DNA of 64,000 nt from Kalmusia sp. IMI 367209 (lineage: Eukaryota > Ascomycota > Dothideomycetes > Pleosporales > Didymosphaeriaceae), in the NCBI GenBank assembly GCA_027946365.1, contig JAPEUQ010000008.1, positions 62,001 to 126,000 of the forward strand. Direction: 5' to 3'. How positions within the stretch are numbered: the stretch's first letter is position 1; every line of letters starts with the position of its first letter. The notes below the pieces were generated by a model. That model made no database searches. It was not told where the DNA came from and was given only the letters and a program-made list of their open reading frames with translations. Of this stretch, positions 1 to 11,559 are shown one piece after another. A program made the translations under genes and the position numbers.

Positions 1-2
1 CA

Positions 3-1582
3 ATAAAAGAAAAGTGCAACAAGATCCTCAAGCTACTATTAAATGCTGGTGCTGATATTCATGCCAACCCAGGCGGGGAAGGGTCATCAACCGTATTTGA
101 AACCTTCATTCGCCCCTGGCAGGGTGACCCTCACTGGATCTCGAAGCTCAGCGCAGACGAGCTGGAATGCCTCGAAGCATTCGTTAGGAAGGGAGCAGAT
201 CTCAAAACTATTTTTATGGGCTTCACTTGTGGCGCACTCTCAAGCAACCAGTTCCAACATCAGATACTGTGGCATACTACGCCGTTTGCAGCTCGATTGA
301 TCGTCGACCACGCCTCCCCAAACCCGGAGGGCAACGGTAGCACTCTTTTGCACGAGATTGTGGGATCTTGCCCAGACGCAAAGAGACACCCATCGGATAC
401 ACTTAGGGATATAGAAGTGCTGTTGAGGCGAGGTGCTGATCCAAACCACCTAGACGATTCGAATTTTACACCGCTCCGGAGGTGCATCGAACGATGCCCT
501 GCGGTCGACATCATTCCGCGTTTACGGCTGCTCCTTGATGGAGGCGCTGACCCCGAACTCAAGCATAGTAATCGCTTACCCCCCTACGTGCTCGCCGCTC
601 GCACTTTTGAAGAGCCGCTCCGTTCGCAGGTCATGGACTTCCTCGTCGCAAAGATCAAAGGACGTCAACATCGCGTAATATATGATGAGACCTTTGAATG
701 GACTGCTGGATACTTTCCAATCTCTGGTGAACCAACTTGGGACGAAGTACAGGCGTACAATGGGCAGAACGGCGAATTCAACGCTAATTTGGATCGTATG
801 ATTCCCGAAGATGTGCGAACAGTCTTTCAACGGGCCTGCTTCAGTGTTGCAAGTATTAATTTTCTCAACTCTGCAACTTTGAGAGCGAAGTTGTCGCACC
901 CACTTCCGCCTACGGTTATGCAAAAGGACGAGATCTACCAGGCTGTAGCGCAACGTCAGGTGGCCGGGCTACCCGTCTATTCTTTCGACCAAGACTTTGT
1001 CATGCTACTTCTGAAGCCACATATGGCTCCTGTGCTTCCTGCCTTCTCAGCCTCGGGTTCGAAAACGGCCATCCCGGAAGATTTTCTCCTCCCTCACCAA
1101 ACTCCCATCTCCTCTACCGCGCAGGATGAGCCCTCAATCCTCGCCACTTCATCTACGTTCCAGTTCAACGCTCCGTCCACCTCAAGGAATGACAGTCAAC
1201 GCTCGAAGAGCCCACCTTCCAACTCCGATATTGACTTTTCTATGCCCGATACTACGCTTATCAGATGGCCTCACCCAGGCAGCAGAACGAGGCCGGGCGA
1301 TGTTCGCAAGGCAAAGGAGAACGTGTTAAGGCATACTTGTGACAACTGTGGAAATGGAAATTTACTGACTAGAGGGGAACTGGACAAGCATCTGGTGGAA
1401 CATGAGCATAGTAAGTGGTGTGTTAAAGATGGATGCAAGAGGAGGTTCTGTGCGCAACGGGAGTAGAGGCTAGATTTCGCAGCGACAAAATCAATGTAGC
1501 AAACAATATGATCGAGAGGCTGCATCGCTCATTCAAACACTACCAAAATACGGGACGTTGGTTCGACGTCAAGCTGGAATAA
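3..1582 (+). CDS. Ankyrin-repeat protein with C-terminal CxxC/HxxxH motif, 5' partial
   Basis: The reading frame is open from base 3, so the start lies upstream of the window. The visible part carries ankyrin-like helices with the typical GAD signature (LLLNAGADIHA near base 36, VRKGADLK near 186, LLRRGADPNHLDD near 423, LLLDGGADPELK near 528). A low-complexity Ser/Pro stretch follows, then a zinc-finger-like CDNCGNGNL...HLVEH segment. The plain frame stops at 1464-1466. A GTAAGT donor at 1411 and an AG at 1465-1466 would remove 56 bp and extend the frame through ARFRSDKINV to a stop at 1580-1582. I prefer this spliced end, but no strong branch site is visible. Function is unknown beyond probable protein-protein interaction. 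Confidence 0.6.
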
Positions 1583-1880
1583 TGGGGCGGTGAACCTCGG
1601 TCGTCGAGCTGCCCACCTTATCGCCGAATATAGCTCGGATTCCGAGCGCCGTAAGAACATCTCCGAAGCAACTTAATCGCCATATGCCTCCATGAGGGTA
1701 TTACGTTCAGTTTGAAACTCGGCCAAGCTACGTGAATATGATTTTGCAACGATACATAAAGCTCGGGTTCTGCGCATAAAATAGGCAACTTTGACAGCAT
1801 CCGCCTTGATTGCTTCTCAGATCTTTCATCAATACGAAACATATCACTGCTTTACTACCTTCAGCCGATTCGCTCTCGTA

Positions 1881-2903
1881 ATGGAAAGTGTCTCTCGTAA
1901 ACCACAAGACATCCTTCGACTCGCTGATCTCCACCCCGAGCTTGCGCGGTGGGCTCAAACACACCTATCGCCTCCACCACCTCAAGACCTCCCTACTATG
2001 AGAGCTATATACGAGAAGATTAATCAGAATTATCTCAAAATACTAACTATAGACTTCAAAGCTCACATATTGATCGAAAGCCATACCGTCTTGACAAGTG
2101 ACAATCACCATGTTCCAATCCGCATTTACCGCGCCGCATCATCCAGCACCCCCGGACCCCTCATCGTCAACATCCACGGCGGCGCTAAGATAATGGGAAC
2201 CCTCACTGATGAAGAAGCCCACTGCCGCATCTTCGCGTATCAATTCAATGCAACCTGCATCAACATCGACTACCGACTCGCGCCTGAGCACAAGTCTCCT
2301 ACTATGATATACGACTGCTGGGATGTAGTGCAATGGGTAGCCAAACACGCCTCAGAAATCGGTGCGGATCCCTACAAAGGATTTATAATCCAAGGCTCTT
2401 CTTCAGGCGCGCAGATGGCAGATGTAATAGGCCACCTCTCGCGCGACGAGAACCTCGAACCCCCGATCACAGGTTTGCTCGAGATTTGCTCCAACGCATG
2501 CCAGTACAATGCCGTTCCTTCACAATTTGCCACCGAATTTCTAAGCTGGGACCAAGAAATTAAAGGTGGCGTGAGCCGCGAAGACCTCCTCCGCTTCTAC
2601 GAACTCACAGGTGCGGCGGCAAACCCGGCGGATCGATTCAATTCGCCGCTCTTATGGCCGGGTGGGCATCGGGACTTGCCTCCCGTGTTTTTGCAGGTCC
2701 ATGGGAGGGATTTTGTGAGGGATTCGACGCTGATCTATGAGAGGGTGTTGAGGGAGGAGGGAGTGCAGGTTGGGTTGAAGGTCTATCCAGGATGTCCGCA
2801 TGGATTTAACACTATGTTTTGTGAGCTGGAGATTGCGAAGGAACATGAGCGCGATACGCTGGAAGGTCTAAGGTGGCTGTTGGGGCTGGCGAGTGGGAAG
2901 TGA
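1881..2903 (+). CDS. Alpha/beta hydrolase of the HSL-like esterase/lipase family
   Basis: Single-exon 340-aa protein starting at the ATG at 1881; upstream in-frame codons exist but no earlier ATG. Residues 99-102 read HGGA, the oxyanion-hole position that is HGGG in most hormone-sensitive-lipase family members. The nucleophile elbow is GSSSG with Ser174. The probable acid is Asp277 (HGRDFVRDS) and the catalytic His is His307 (CPHGFN). A conserved DYRLAPEH block follows the oxyanion loop, which is typical of this family. No signal peptide is seen, so it is probably an intracellular carboxylesterase or detoxifying hydrolase. The natural substrate cannot be told from sequence. Confidence 0.85.
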   Translation: MESVSRKPQDILRLADLHPELARWAQTHLSPPPPQDLPTMRAIYEKINQNYLKILTIDFKAHILIESHTVLTSDNHHVPIRIYRAASSSTPGPLIVNIHGGAKIMGTLTDEEAHCRIFAYQFNATCINIDYRLAPEHKSPTMIYDCWDVVQWVAKHASEIGADPYKGFIIQGSSSGAQMADVIGHLSRDENLEPPITGLLEICSNACQYNAVPSQFATEFLSWDQEIKGGVSREDLLRFYELTGAAANPADRFNSPLLWPGGHRDLPPVFLQVHGRDFVRDSTLIYERVLREEGVQVGLKVYPGCPHGFNTMFCELEIAKEHERDTLEGLRWLLGLASGK

Positions 2904-3671
2904 GATGCATGCTGGCATTGCAGTGAGAATTTGTCGGTAAGCACGTTGGAAAAATCAATACGTTCCATACCCAAATTTAATCTCGATGCCCATTACCAGG
3001 TGGTAGCTCAAAGATCCCCCTCCTCCCACATCCAGTTATAGAACAAAAGGCAGAGACTATATTCGGGCAAATCCTGCATCCGGTGACAATTGAGTCCAAG
3101 ATACATTTCTCAGATTGAAGCCCTACCGCCCTCCATAGATCGCAGGAACTCGATGCATTTTCCCTACTGAGTTTGCGAAAAGAGAGTTCGAACCCGTTTT
3201 TTGCGCCGTTCCTTCATTCCTGTAATTCTATTCTGTAAATCGGTACGTACTCATATACTCTCGTAGCCTACATTCGCCGGAAGAACCTCGAGTGAGTATT
3301 TCTGGGCACCAAACTTCTATAACACCTACGCTTCTAGGTCTAGGATGTTCAGGGGTCATGCGCAGATCCTCTCCAATTCGCTGTTGTTTCGGCAGGCTAG
3401 CTGCAATCGCAAAGCTCGCGTATCGTTCAGGCAAAGTTGCCGAAACTCGGTCATGCAAATAAACATCCTAGAACACCACGTTCAGTCTGTGCTTTATTGC
3501 AATTCGTCACTCACGAAGACCGATTCAGGTACGCGCGGCGCGTCCCTCGGTCGCGAATGCACCTAGCGCAAGTGTAATATCTCATTGTGATCAGCATATG
3601 CTAGGCACATGGTATAAAGACTCAGCTTTGCGCTTGACTTGGAGACCGTAGAGCTTGGCTCGAAAGACACA
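2904..3671. other. Intergenic region, promoter side of the DNase I-fold gene
   Basis: No gene seen. A TATA-like TATAAA lies at 3613-3618, about 55 bases before the ATG of the downstream gene. Confidence 0.4.
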
Positions 3672-5165
3672 ATGCTCTTCGTTACATCAGGTGTTTGGCT
3701 GCTTAGCCTCCCCCCTGTTGCTCTTGCCGCAGCAACGACTGGCACTTTCGATGTCCTCACCTTCAACGTCGCGGGCCTCCCTGCATTTCTGAACGGAAAC
3801 GACGTTCCCGGTGACAAAACCGAAAACACCGCTCGAATCGGCCAACTCTTCGCGAAGTACGATACCGACGTTATCCATGTGCAGGAAGATTTCAACTACC
3901 ACGCTACCCTATACGCTAATGACGATCATCCATACCGCACAGCGACAAGTGGCGGTGTACCCTTTGGCGATGGTCTGAATACATTGTCGAACCTTGACTG
4001 GATTGATTTTGAGAGGACAAAGTGGGACGAGTGTAGTAAGGCAATACAATTACATATTGACGTTCGAATCTACTAATCACATTTCTACTCTTAGGTGATG
4101 CCAGTAGTTCGGATTGCCTCACGCCAAAAGGCTTTACGTTCATGCGAGCCAAGATTAGCGATGGCGTATGGATCGACTTCTACAACCTGCATGCGGATGC
4201 TGGGTAAGTCAGCACGCAATCAACGTAGTGAAACTAGAAGTTGATGGTTCTAGCACCGAAGCTGCTGATAACACAGCTCGAGCTGCCAACTTGCGCCAAG
4301 TTTCGGAGCACATCAAGACTTATTCAGCTGGCAACTCCGTTCTCGTCTTCGGTGACACGAATTCGCGCTACACACGTTCGGATGATATCCCTCGCATCTT
4401 CATCAGCGATAATGGGATGACTGATGCATGGGTCCAGCTTGCGAAAGGAGGAACAGCACCAGCAGCGGGTAGTGATGCTCTGCTGTGCGAAAATCCATCT
4501 TCCACGACTTCTTGCGAAATCGTCGACAAGGTCTGGTATCGAGGCTCGCCGTCGCTGGCATTGACGGCAACAAGATTCCAATACGCTGGGAGCCAGTATT
4601 TGCAAGCGAATGGGAGTGTTCTGAGTGACCATGATCCTGTGCTTGTGGACTTCAAGTGGACTGCCCGTGAAAAGTTGAGGGTATCAGACCCAGTAGGCGG
4701 TCCGCATGGTACCTTTTTCAACGATTTATCAACTGTAAGTCAGTTCCCGAGCTGCGAAATGAGACATACATTGACTTTACATCTACCGCGCAGCTAGCCA
4801 GCATATCCTCCCCAAAGGCTTCATCGATCACCCTCAGTGGAGCCAGTCGTTTAGATGCGGTATCACTTACGCTCTCGTCCGGCCAGACATTCACTCATGG
4901 CGGCACTGGAGGTACTGCGAATACATTGAAGCTCAACTCTGGAGAGACTTTTACCAACGCCACTATTTGCCAGGGTAAGTATAATGATCAGACAAGGGTC
5001 TTCTATATGCAGGTGACCACGAGTGCAGGGCGAACAGTCAGCGGTGGGACAAAGAGCAGCGATTGTGTGACCAAGAACGCGGACAGCGGATGGGGCATTG
5101 TTGGGTTCACGGGAAGATCTGGAGACGAAGTGGATCGGATCGCGCTTGTATATGGGAAATCGTGA
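3672..5165 (+). CDS. Secreted endonuclease/exonuclease/phosphatase-fold protein with C-terminal jacalin-like domain
   Basis: Four exons (3672-4035, 4095-4203, 4254-4734, 4794-5165) joined by GTAAGG/GTAAGT-type introns give 441 aa. The start at 3672 places a clear signal peptide (MLFVTSGVWLLSLPPVALA) first. The N-terminal domain has the DNase I-fold blocks DVLTFNVAGLP, the QED metal-ligand region, HADAGTEAADNTARAANL, VFGDTNSRY and the terminal SDHDPVLVDF. This fold covers nucleases and phosphodiesterases such as sphingomyelinases; which activity applies is not decidable here. The last about 135 residues, starting at GGPHGTFFND, form a jacalin-like lectin domain ending in DEVDRIALVYGKS. The combination suggests an extracellular hydrolase targeted through carbohydrate binding. 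Confidence 0.8.
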
Positions 5166-5734
5166 GATGAGAGAAGCATTGCAGGTTACATCAATGGTAA
5201 TCATCTTTGCGAAAGCTAATAGTAACCCAAGTAATTTTATTGCCCAGGCGATAGCTACAGGACCATCACTAAACAAGACTCTGCCACGCGGGTTCACGAT
5301 AACAACATCAGATAGTCTCTCAGCATATCTTGGCCTCAGCTCCCCAGCATTCCTCCCTTGACCATACTAATATTTTCTTCATCCATACCTGCTTTCGCGC
5401 GATTCCATAAGAGTCTCGTTGACTCCCTAAGCGTAAGCACTAGCACACAACAGTCTTGAACACCATCAGCCTCAACAATCCCGCTGACGCTTGGCTACTC
5501 CTCCTTGCACTCGTGGCGCGGGATTCACTTACCCAGGTTCAGCCTCATACTTACAAATGAAGGTATTTTTGGTCTACACACTAGATCTTAGTTTACCCTG
5601 AATCTCACGGACCACCACCAAAATACTTCAGTCTGAATAATGCTCGCTCCATATCATTTAGCTCGGGTCGCGCCCAACATGCGACAATTTTCTCACCAGG
5701 ACACTCTCTTTCCTTTTTGTCTAATCAGTGTACC
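5166..5734. other. Intergenic region
   Basis: Separates two same-strand genes. The leader just before 5735 is CT-rich. No further feature seen. Confidence 0.4.
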
Positions 5735-6910
5735 ATGTCCCACTCGCGCTCTCCTTCCCTCAATACACGCGTCTCTCGCTTCCGCGACGGATATGACTAC
5801 GACGAATCCCTAGCCTCAAGCGAGCAGTTCCTTCGCTCTCGTGATCCATCCCCAGTGCGTGGGCCTCGTACCTCGCACTTTAGAGAGCACAACGATCCAG
5901 CGCTTGGTACTACGCTGTTTAGCGCAGACTTAGTGTCGCACAGTCACAGTGATATCGACCTCTCTCGTCCCGAGACGCGCTATGATCCTGATAGTCGAGA
6001 TACAACTCAGCTAATCGCTCCGACCATTCACGTGGAGAAGCCAAGGGGAAGATCCGGGGAAAGAGAAGGTACACCACCTAGCGACGATGAGCGCCTTCTT
6101 GCACAGGCAAGAAAACATGCTGACGCCCACGTTGGCGCGTACATTCAACAGCAGCGGAAGAAGGACGCTGCACTCCAACCAGCGCCGCAGCTCAGCAACT
6201 CCCGCGGCTTCTACATAACTCGGTGGGTGCTGCGTATCGTATCTGGCTGCGTCAGTGTGGCCATTGTTGCTGTGCTGCTCGATACGCTAAACACGCACAA
6301 GAAGACCAAGGACATCAAGCAGACGTTTAGGAATGGGGATGGAGGCGGGATCATGAATGTGTGGCCGGAGCTAATGAAGATGCATCCTACGATCTTGCTG
6401 TTAAGTGGTGCGGCAACGGCGGCGGCGTTGAGTTTGTTGCTAAGTATTGCGAGTGTCAATCATAAGGTGAGTGTCAATTGCTGTCAGGCACGATCTCTGC
6501 AAGTCGCGTGTTAATGAAGGAACTTGAGTAGGTTCGCCGCATGACGAAGACAGGCAACATCGCCACAATTTTTATATCTATCGTCTGCCTCGCACTGTGG
6601 GCCGCCGTCACTGCGTACTACGCATCGTGGGACACCAAGGAGACGCACTGGGATCTTATGTCGTGGTCTTGTAAGCACAGGGAAGCGCAGCCTAATTACA
6701 ATCATGTCAACTACGGCGAAATTTGCACTGAAATGGTAAGCACATTGCTTTAAGGTTCTTGGGTTTGATGTGACTAATGCATATGGACAGCGCTTCGCGT
6801 TCTGGGCTGCAGTGAGCTTGGGTGTTCTCGAATTGATCAACTTATTGCTTTTCACTGTGTGGCTCTTCAAGACAAGGAGTGCGCGCAAGTACGCGAAACT
6901 TAGTGGGTAG
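5735..6910 (+). CDS. Four-helix membrane protein (MARVEL-like topology), function unknown
   Basis: Three exons (5735-6466, 6532-6735, 6791-6910) give 351 aa; the first ATG is at 5735. The N-terminal about 165 residues are hydrophilic, Ser/Arg/Asp-rich and probably cytosolic. Four hydrophobic segments follow: WVLRIVSGCVSVAIVAVLL, ILLLSGAATAAALSLLL, IATIFISIVCLALWAAV and FWAAVSLGVLELINLLLF. A conserved-looking loop with cysteines (MSWSCKHREAQPNY, YGEICTEM) lies between helices 3 and 4. This pattern resembles MARVEL-type fungal proteins, but that is inference from topology only. Both introns end in AG and restore the frame exactly. Confidence 0.75.
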
Positions 6911-8244
6911 GGGGGTTGGTGGACCTAAGTTGTAAGACAGGATGATTTGAGATCAACGCGCAACTCCTCACTGGTAATGGTTGATCCTCATGGATGTACT
7001 ATAGATTCGGTATTGATTGTCCTTCGTCGAGGGACATAGTTGTATTCTGCCCTCCATTCGTTTTGTTCACGATAGATTTTGCGGGGGCGCTAGGCGGTGT
7101 CCCACGCGGGAATGTTCTTATTAGGGGTAACAAAGCAACCGGCGGCTGCGAAGAGAGCTAGGGGGAAGGAGGCTGTGAGGAGAAAAGGGAGAAGCATTGT
7201 GAACTGCAGTGATTTGGGCGATACGTTGCACAGACTACTCGTTTAGTAACCTGGGATTATCCTAGCCAGATCTGAGTGCAATTGTGGGTTTGCTTGCCAT
7301 GCGGAGGAAAGAGTAGCAGCATAGCGATGTTTTATATCTATTCTCACAGATTGAGGCCAAGGTTTACAATTTAGTACACAAACTTCAGCTTATCGTACTT
7401 ATTGCTTTTGGCGTTCAAGGTCTCGCATTGCAATACTGGAATGGAAAACGGTCGCAAGCCAATGTTTAAAAGCACCGACTTGACCAAAACCCAGCGCAGA
7501 ACGGAAGGTTGTGCTCACGCTGAGATGGAACTAAGCCAATTCCCAAAGACGATGTCGCAGGTCGTAGGATGTGTCTGGGGTATAAGTTTTCGTGTACACA
7601 GGTTGGTCCCTCTGTCCATAGTTTATCGTAACCCTAGTGTTGCGTTAATTTCTCCGAGCTTTCCCATCAAGTCCTTCGACATAATACCGGATTAATGTTT
7701 CTGTATGTGAAATAATTGGAAACCATCACCATAGATATTGATTGTTGTCCCGTGCGCGAAATGATAACATTTGGCTCGCCATATACATGTTCTAACCTCA
7801 TAATGTATAATAGTCAAACTTAGAATGGCTCTTCTAGTCCACCCTCACATTTCCAACTAGAAGGCGGCTCTCCACCCTGTGTGACAGCACACACGTCGCT
7901 AACCCATGATTACCCCATCCCAGCTGTCCTCGGGCACTCAGCCCAACTTCCCACAATACCCGAATACATGGTACAGGTCCACGGGAACACCCGTACCACT
8001 AACCTAGCTCCTCCGCACTCAACTCCATCAACGACGTCATCGAAGGAAGCTGACCTACCGAAGCTTAGTCTGTGTAACAGTTCGGCTCCCCATGGCTTGA
8101 TTCGGGACAAGACTAGGGCGGTGAACGATAATATGTGTTTGCAGGTGATGGTTAGCTCCTCAGGCTATATAGACAGCTATCGTCAAAACGTCGAGCATAT
8201 CTCCCAAAAAATTTACGAGAGAGAGAAAAGTCAGGACATTGAAT
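6911..8244. other. Intergenic region
   Basis: 1.3 kb between same-strand genes. Apart from the small minus-strand ORF listed separately, reading frames here are short and lack recognisable motifs. Confidence 0.35.
7090..7197 (-). CDS. Possible small secreted peptide ORF (35 aa)
   Basis: The minus strand from the ATG at 7195-7197 to the TAG at 7090-7092 reads MLLPFLLTASFPLALFAAAG followed by CFVTPNKNIPAWDTA. The first 20 residues look like a signal peptide with a short hydrophilic tail. No splice extension, homology or promoter evidence supports it. It may be chance in a 1.3 kb intergenic gap. Confidence 0.2.
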   Translation of the reverse strand: MLLPFLLTASFPLALFAAAGCFVTPNKNIPAWDTA

Positions 8245-9404
8245 ATGTTAGAGAATAAAGCGGCCTGGATCCTAGAGGCGAAAGCGAAGTTGACGGTGAA
8301 GGAGGCGCCGATGCCGAGGGCGGGGAAGGGGGAAGTCGTGGTGAGGAATCATGCTGTTGCGATTAATCCGATTGAGTGTGTGTAACCCACCTCTATCTGC
8401 TCTTTTGAACAGCTTGCTTTAAAAGTATTGAAATGCTGACACGACAACCCAGGGAAGATCCAGCAATACGGCGTAATGGTCAAGACCTATCCCAACATCC
8501 TAGGCTGCGACACCGCGGGCGTTGTCCATGAAGTCGGAGAAGGCGTTACGCATGTTGACAAGGGAGATAGAGTGCTTGCGTACGTATGCTCCCTTCCTTC
8601 CCATATATTCTTGCATAACATTCATAATACTGAACTCTCTGTAGCCACCACTACTCTCTCTTGACCAACTCACCCTCAAACGGCGCCTTCCAATTGTACT
8701 CCCTGACAACCGCTCTCCTTGTGCAGAAAATCCCCGACTCCCTGTCCTACACCCACGCCACTGTCCTTCCCCTCGCCCTCTCCACGGCCGCAAACTCCCT
8801 CTTCAACAAGAAGACGCTCGGCCTGCCTTACCCGTCCACCAACCCGCCTGGCCCCACTGGAAAATCTGTTCTGATATGGGGCGGCTCTAGTTCCGTAGGC
8901 GCATGCGCTGTGCAGTTCGCTGTGGCCGCAGGCGTGAAGGTCGTCAGTGTAGCAAGCGCGCACAACGTCTCAAAGGTGAAAGACCTCGGTGCGCACTCCG
9001 TGTTCGACTACCACTTGTCTAGCGTAACAGAGAACATTCTCGGTGCGCTGGAAGGCACGGAGTATCTCGGAGTAGCGGATTGTATCAGCACTAAAGAGTC
9101 CACTGCAGGCTGGACACCGATATTCAAGGCGCTTGGGGGGCGGTATGCGAGCGTACAACCAGATGTGCCGGGGATACCGGATGGAGCTGAAGGGGAGACC
9201 GTTTGGGCGCCAATGGTCGCGTTTGCGGATCGGGAGGTGGGCGAGGCGACTTGGGGTAGGTGGGTGGCGGAGGCGTTGGAGAACGGGGTGTTGAAGGCGA
9301 AACCAGATCCGGTTGTTGTTGGGAAGGGTTTGGAAAGAGTGCAGGAAGCAATGGATAGGCAGCGGCAGGGGGTTAGTTTTGCGAAGGTCGTCGTTGAGTT
9401 ATAG
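8245..9404 (+). CDS. MDR-family NAD(P)-dependent oxidoreductase (zinc-less alcohol dehydrogenase-like / enoyl reductase-like)
   Basis: Three exons (8245-8377, 8453-8579, 8645-9404) give 339 aa. Splicing restores the family sequence: INPIEW joins to KIQQYGVMVKTYPNILGCDTAG, and GDRVLA joins to HHYSLL. The N-terminal GroES-like part carries GCDTAGVVHEVGEGV. The Rossmann domain shows VLIWGGSSSVGACAVQFA, the nucleotide-binding loop. The four structural-zinc cysteines and the catalytic Cys/His pair of true zinc ADHs are absent, placing it with the zinc-independent members, which reduce C=C or carbonyl bonds. Such proteins occur alone or as trans-acting enoyl reductases of polyketide clusters; no polyketide synthase is present in this window, so a stand-alone role is more likely. 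Confidence 0.85.
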
Positions 9405-9668
9405 GTATTCCCACGAGCGACGGATTGAACAGCTGGGCAGTTTAAGGCGTCATCTAGGTCTGATTGCATAGCTTGTCACCCCATGATGCTCAATACGTCG
9501 CCAGGCGTAAAATTTGTAGGCTGCTGAATTATTTAGTCTTTCGACCGCTTTGTGCAACTGTGGATAGGCGTAGGAAAAGTAACCCTGGGAACATAGTAAA
9601 ACAATCCGATACTATACAGTTTTCTACAAAACCTTTACCTAATTTACAACCCGTCTATCGTAGCTTTA

Positions 9669-10799
9669 CTATCGCTCAGCTAGCATGTTTCTGATCGATT
9701 TCCAGTAGTCCTTGTCTACCTGTTTGTGAATCTCTTCTTTCGCCAACCATTTGAAATCTGTGAGACCGAGTTGGTTGTCTTTTAGATTCGCTTGTCCAGC
9801 CATGATGCGCGCTTTCATGAAGAAAGTCTTGAGGCCAAGCTCATTTAGCCCGGAGCCGGTCTTCAGCGCTTTGAGATAGTCCTGCTGGTGGTGGCCGACG
9901 GGGACGTTTCCGACAACCCAGGTGTTCATATTCACGCCGCTGGAATACTCAAGAATGCGGTGCGCCGCCTACGAGCATTAGCTAGGCTCTCAGACCCGAA
10001 AGGCACAACTACGTACCTCTTTCAGCGTTTCCTTGTTAAGCTTATCTTGTGGGAACATCCACTGGCCATCCTTGTTCTTCACCACGAGGTACAGTGTTCT
10101 TTGTAGTAGCCTATTCAAGCTCTTCACATCGTTCTTCTCATCTGCCTCGGTGACCCTGGCCATCGGTCTCTCGACTGGCTCATGTTCAACCTTCTTCTGC
10201 GTACTAGTCGCTTCGCCCCCCGCTTGTTGCGGCTGGTCCTCAGTACCGGTAGTTTCGGCATCTTCCAACAGTCTCTCTACCTGCCAGTGGAAGTCGCTCT
10301 CCTTGGCGCCAATGAGCACCTCATCGTTCCATGCTTCATCGCCATAGCCCTTGTACCGCCCAATGTCTCTAGCGGGTGTCAACCGCTGCTTTATCTTCCG
10401 CTTCCATTCTCGATCCGCGGGCGTCCGATCCTTGTAGTAGAAGTATCTCGTAAAAGGCAGTGCCGAACGCTCGTTGAGGCGACGCTGGTAAAGGAAGAAG
10501 GCGGATTCGAAAGGGTGCAGGTCGCGTGTCAATTGAGGAGGGCGGGAGAGGACGACACCGGCGTTGACAGCGTACGATGTTTGCGGAGAGGCTTGAGCGA
10601 CGGGAGGGATATGCTGGGCGACCTGGTCTTCGGTCTGGACAGCAGCTGCAGCTGTGGATGCGTAGTTGCGGGAGCGGGCGTCTCTACACGAGCGGCATAT
10701 CGATTTGCCTACTTCCATCAGCCATCCATCGGAGGATCTATTAATTGAGCTCCCTACCTGCTCTAGCGGCAAGCCGCCTCGTGGTATGTTGTCCGGCAT
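9669..10799 (-). CDS. MRPL17: Mitochondrial large-subunit ribosomal protein mL46 (MRPL17 family)
   Basis: Two exons on the minus strand (10017-10799 and 9669-9968; 48-bp intron with a GTACGT donor) encode about 360 aa. The N-terminus is Arg/Ser/Ala-rich (CRSCRDARSRNYASTAAAA), as expected for a mitochondrial presequence. Family blocks include HPFESAFFLYQRRLNERSAL, WQVERLLEDAE, LYLVVKNKDGQWMFPQDKL, AAHRILEYSSGVNMNTWVVG and DFKWLAKEEI. The C-terminal part is Nudix-related, as in mL46. The ATG at 10799 is the longest start; an in-frame ATG at 10718 (MEVGKSICRSC) would give a more typical presequence. It acts in the mitochondrial ribosome large subunit. Confidence 0.85.
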
Positions 10800-11559
10800 T
10801 CATGAGTGCATGACCGTGTCGCGTTGTCGCAAGTTCAATTCGAATGCCCTGCGCCCATGTCGAAAAGTTTCGGGGAGGAGGTGCTTTCGGCCTAGCGCAT
10901 CGCCCTTAGTCAGCGACAGCTCAGCCCATGGTTTTCTTCCGTGCCGAGCGCAAGACTCTTCCTTCTTAATCTCATGGCACCTATCCTTATCCCCAGTATA
11001 CTCTATTCATGTGAGATGTTGGTCATTTACCGGTGCCTAGAAGAACTGGACAGTCTTTTCGCTAGCGGTACCTTCAACATTGTTCCAAGGTGTACGGCTA
11101 GATAGATCCTGCTCACATCTTTCCTTGGTTGGCGAACGGGTGAGGCCTTCGCTCTTCCGCATGTACATGTGCCGTTTGGTGACATACGGCTTGCATATAT
11201 GGATGCTGCATTTTCACGTTAGAAGTGCCTTGCTTGAACGAAGTTGCTGTTGTCGCCAATCAGTCATCTGACTGGTGAATTTCATAGTGTAGATGGAGAG
11301 CGCTTGTCGCGAGATACATTCCTCCACCTGTGTGATCGCTTTGAGCACTCGTCGTGATGTAATTGCAGTGTGACTGGACGTATCCAAGTTTCCTTTGAAC
11401 GTCGTCGCTTTTGCAGTGGTACATGCACCTCCCACTACGTCGGCGGAAGTCACCACCACCGCCGACGCCAAGCCTAATTTTTGAGCAGCAGAACGCGTCC
11501 GCGAAACAGCTGCAGGCTCCACACCACAACCCCTCAGATACCCCTCCCACACACCCAAA
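10800..11559. other. Divergent promoter region between mL46 and CCT8
   Basis: About 760 bases serving both housekeeping genes. No gene or repeat seen. Confidence 0.4.

Noticed and set aside
3183..3201. GTTCGAACCC followed by a T-run, like a tRNA B-box plus terminator.
   Set aside because: No matching A-box, T-stem pairing or acceptor stem could be found.
7881..8258. 125-codon plus-strand frame ahead of the MDR gene.
   Set aside because: Starts at a non-ATG codon, overlaps the MDR start in another frame and has no recognisable feature.
10182..10748. 188-codon plus-strand frame opposite mL46.
   Set aside because: Antisense shadow of a recognised gene with no motifs of its own.
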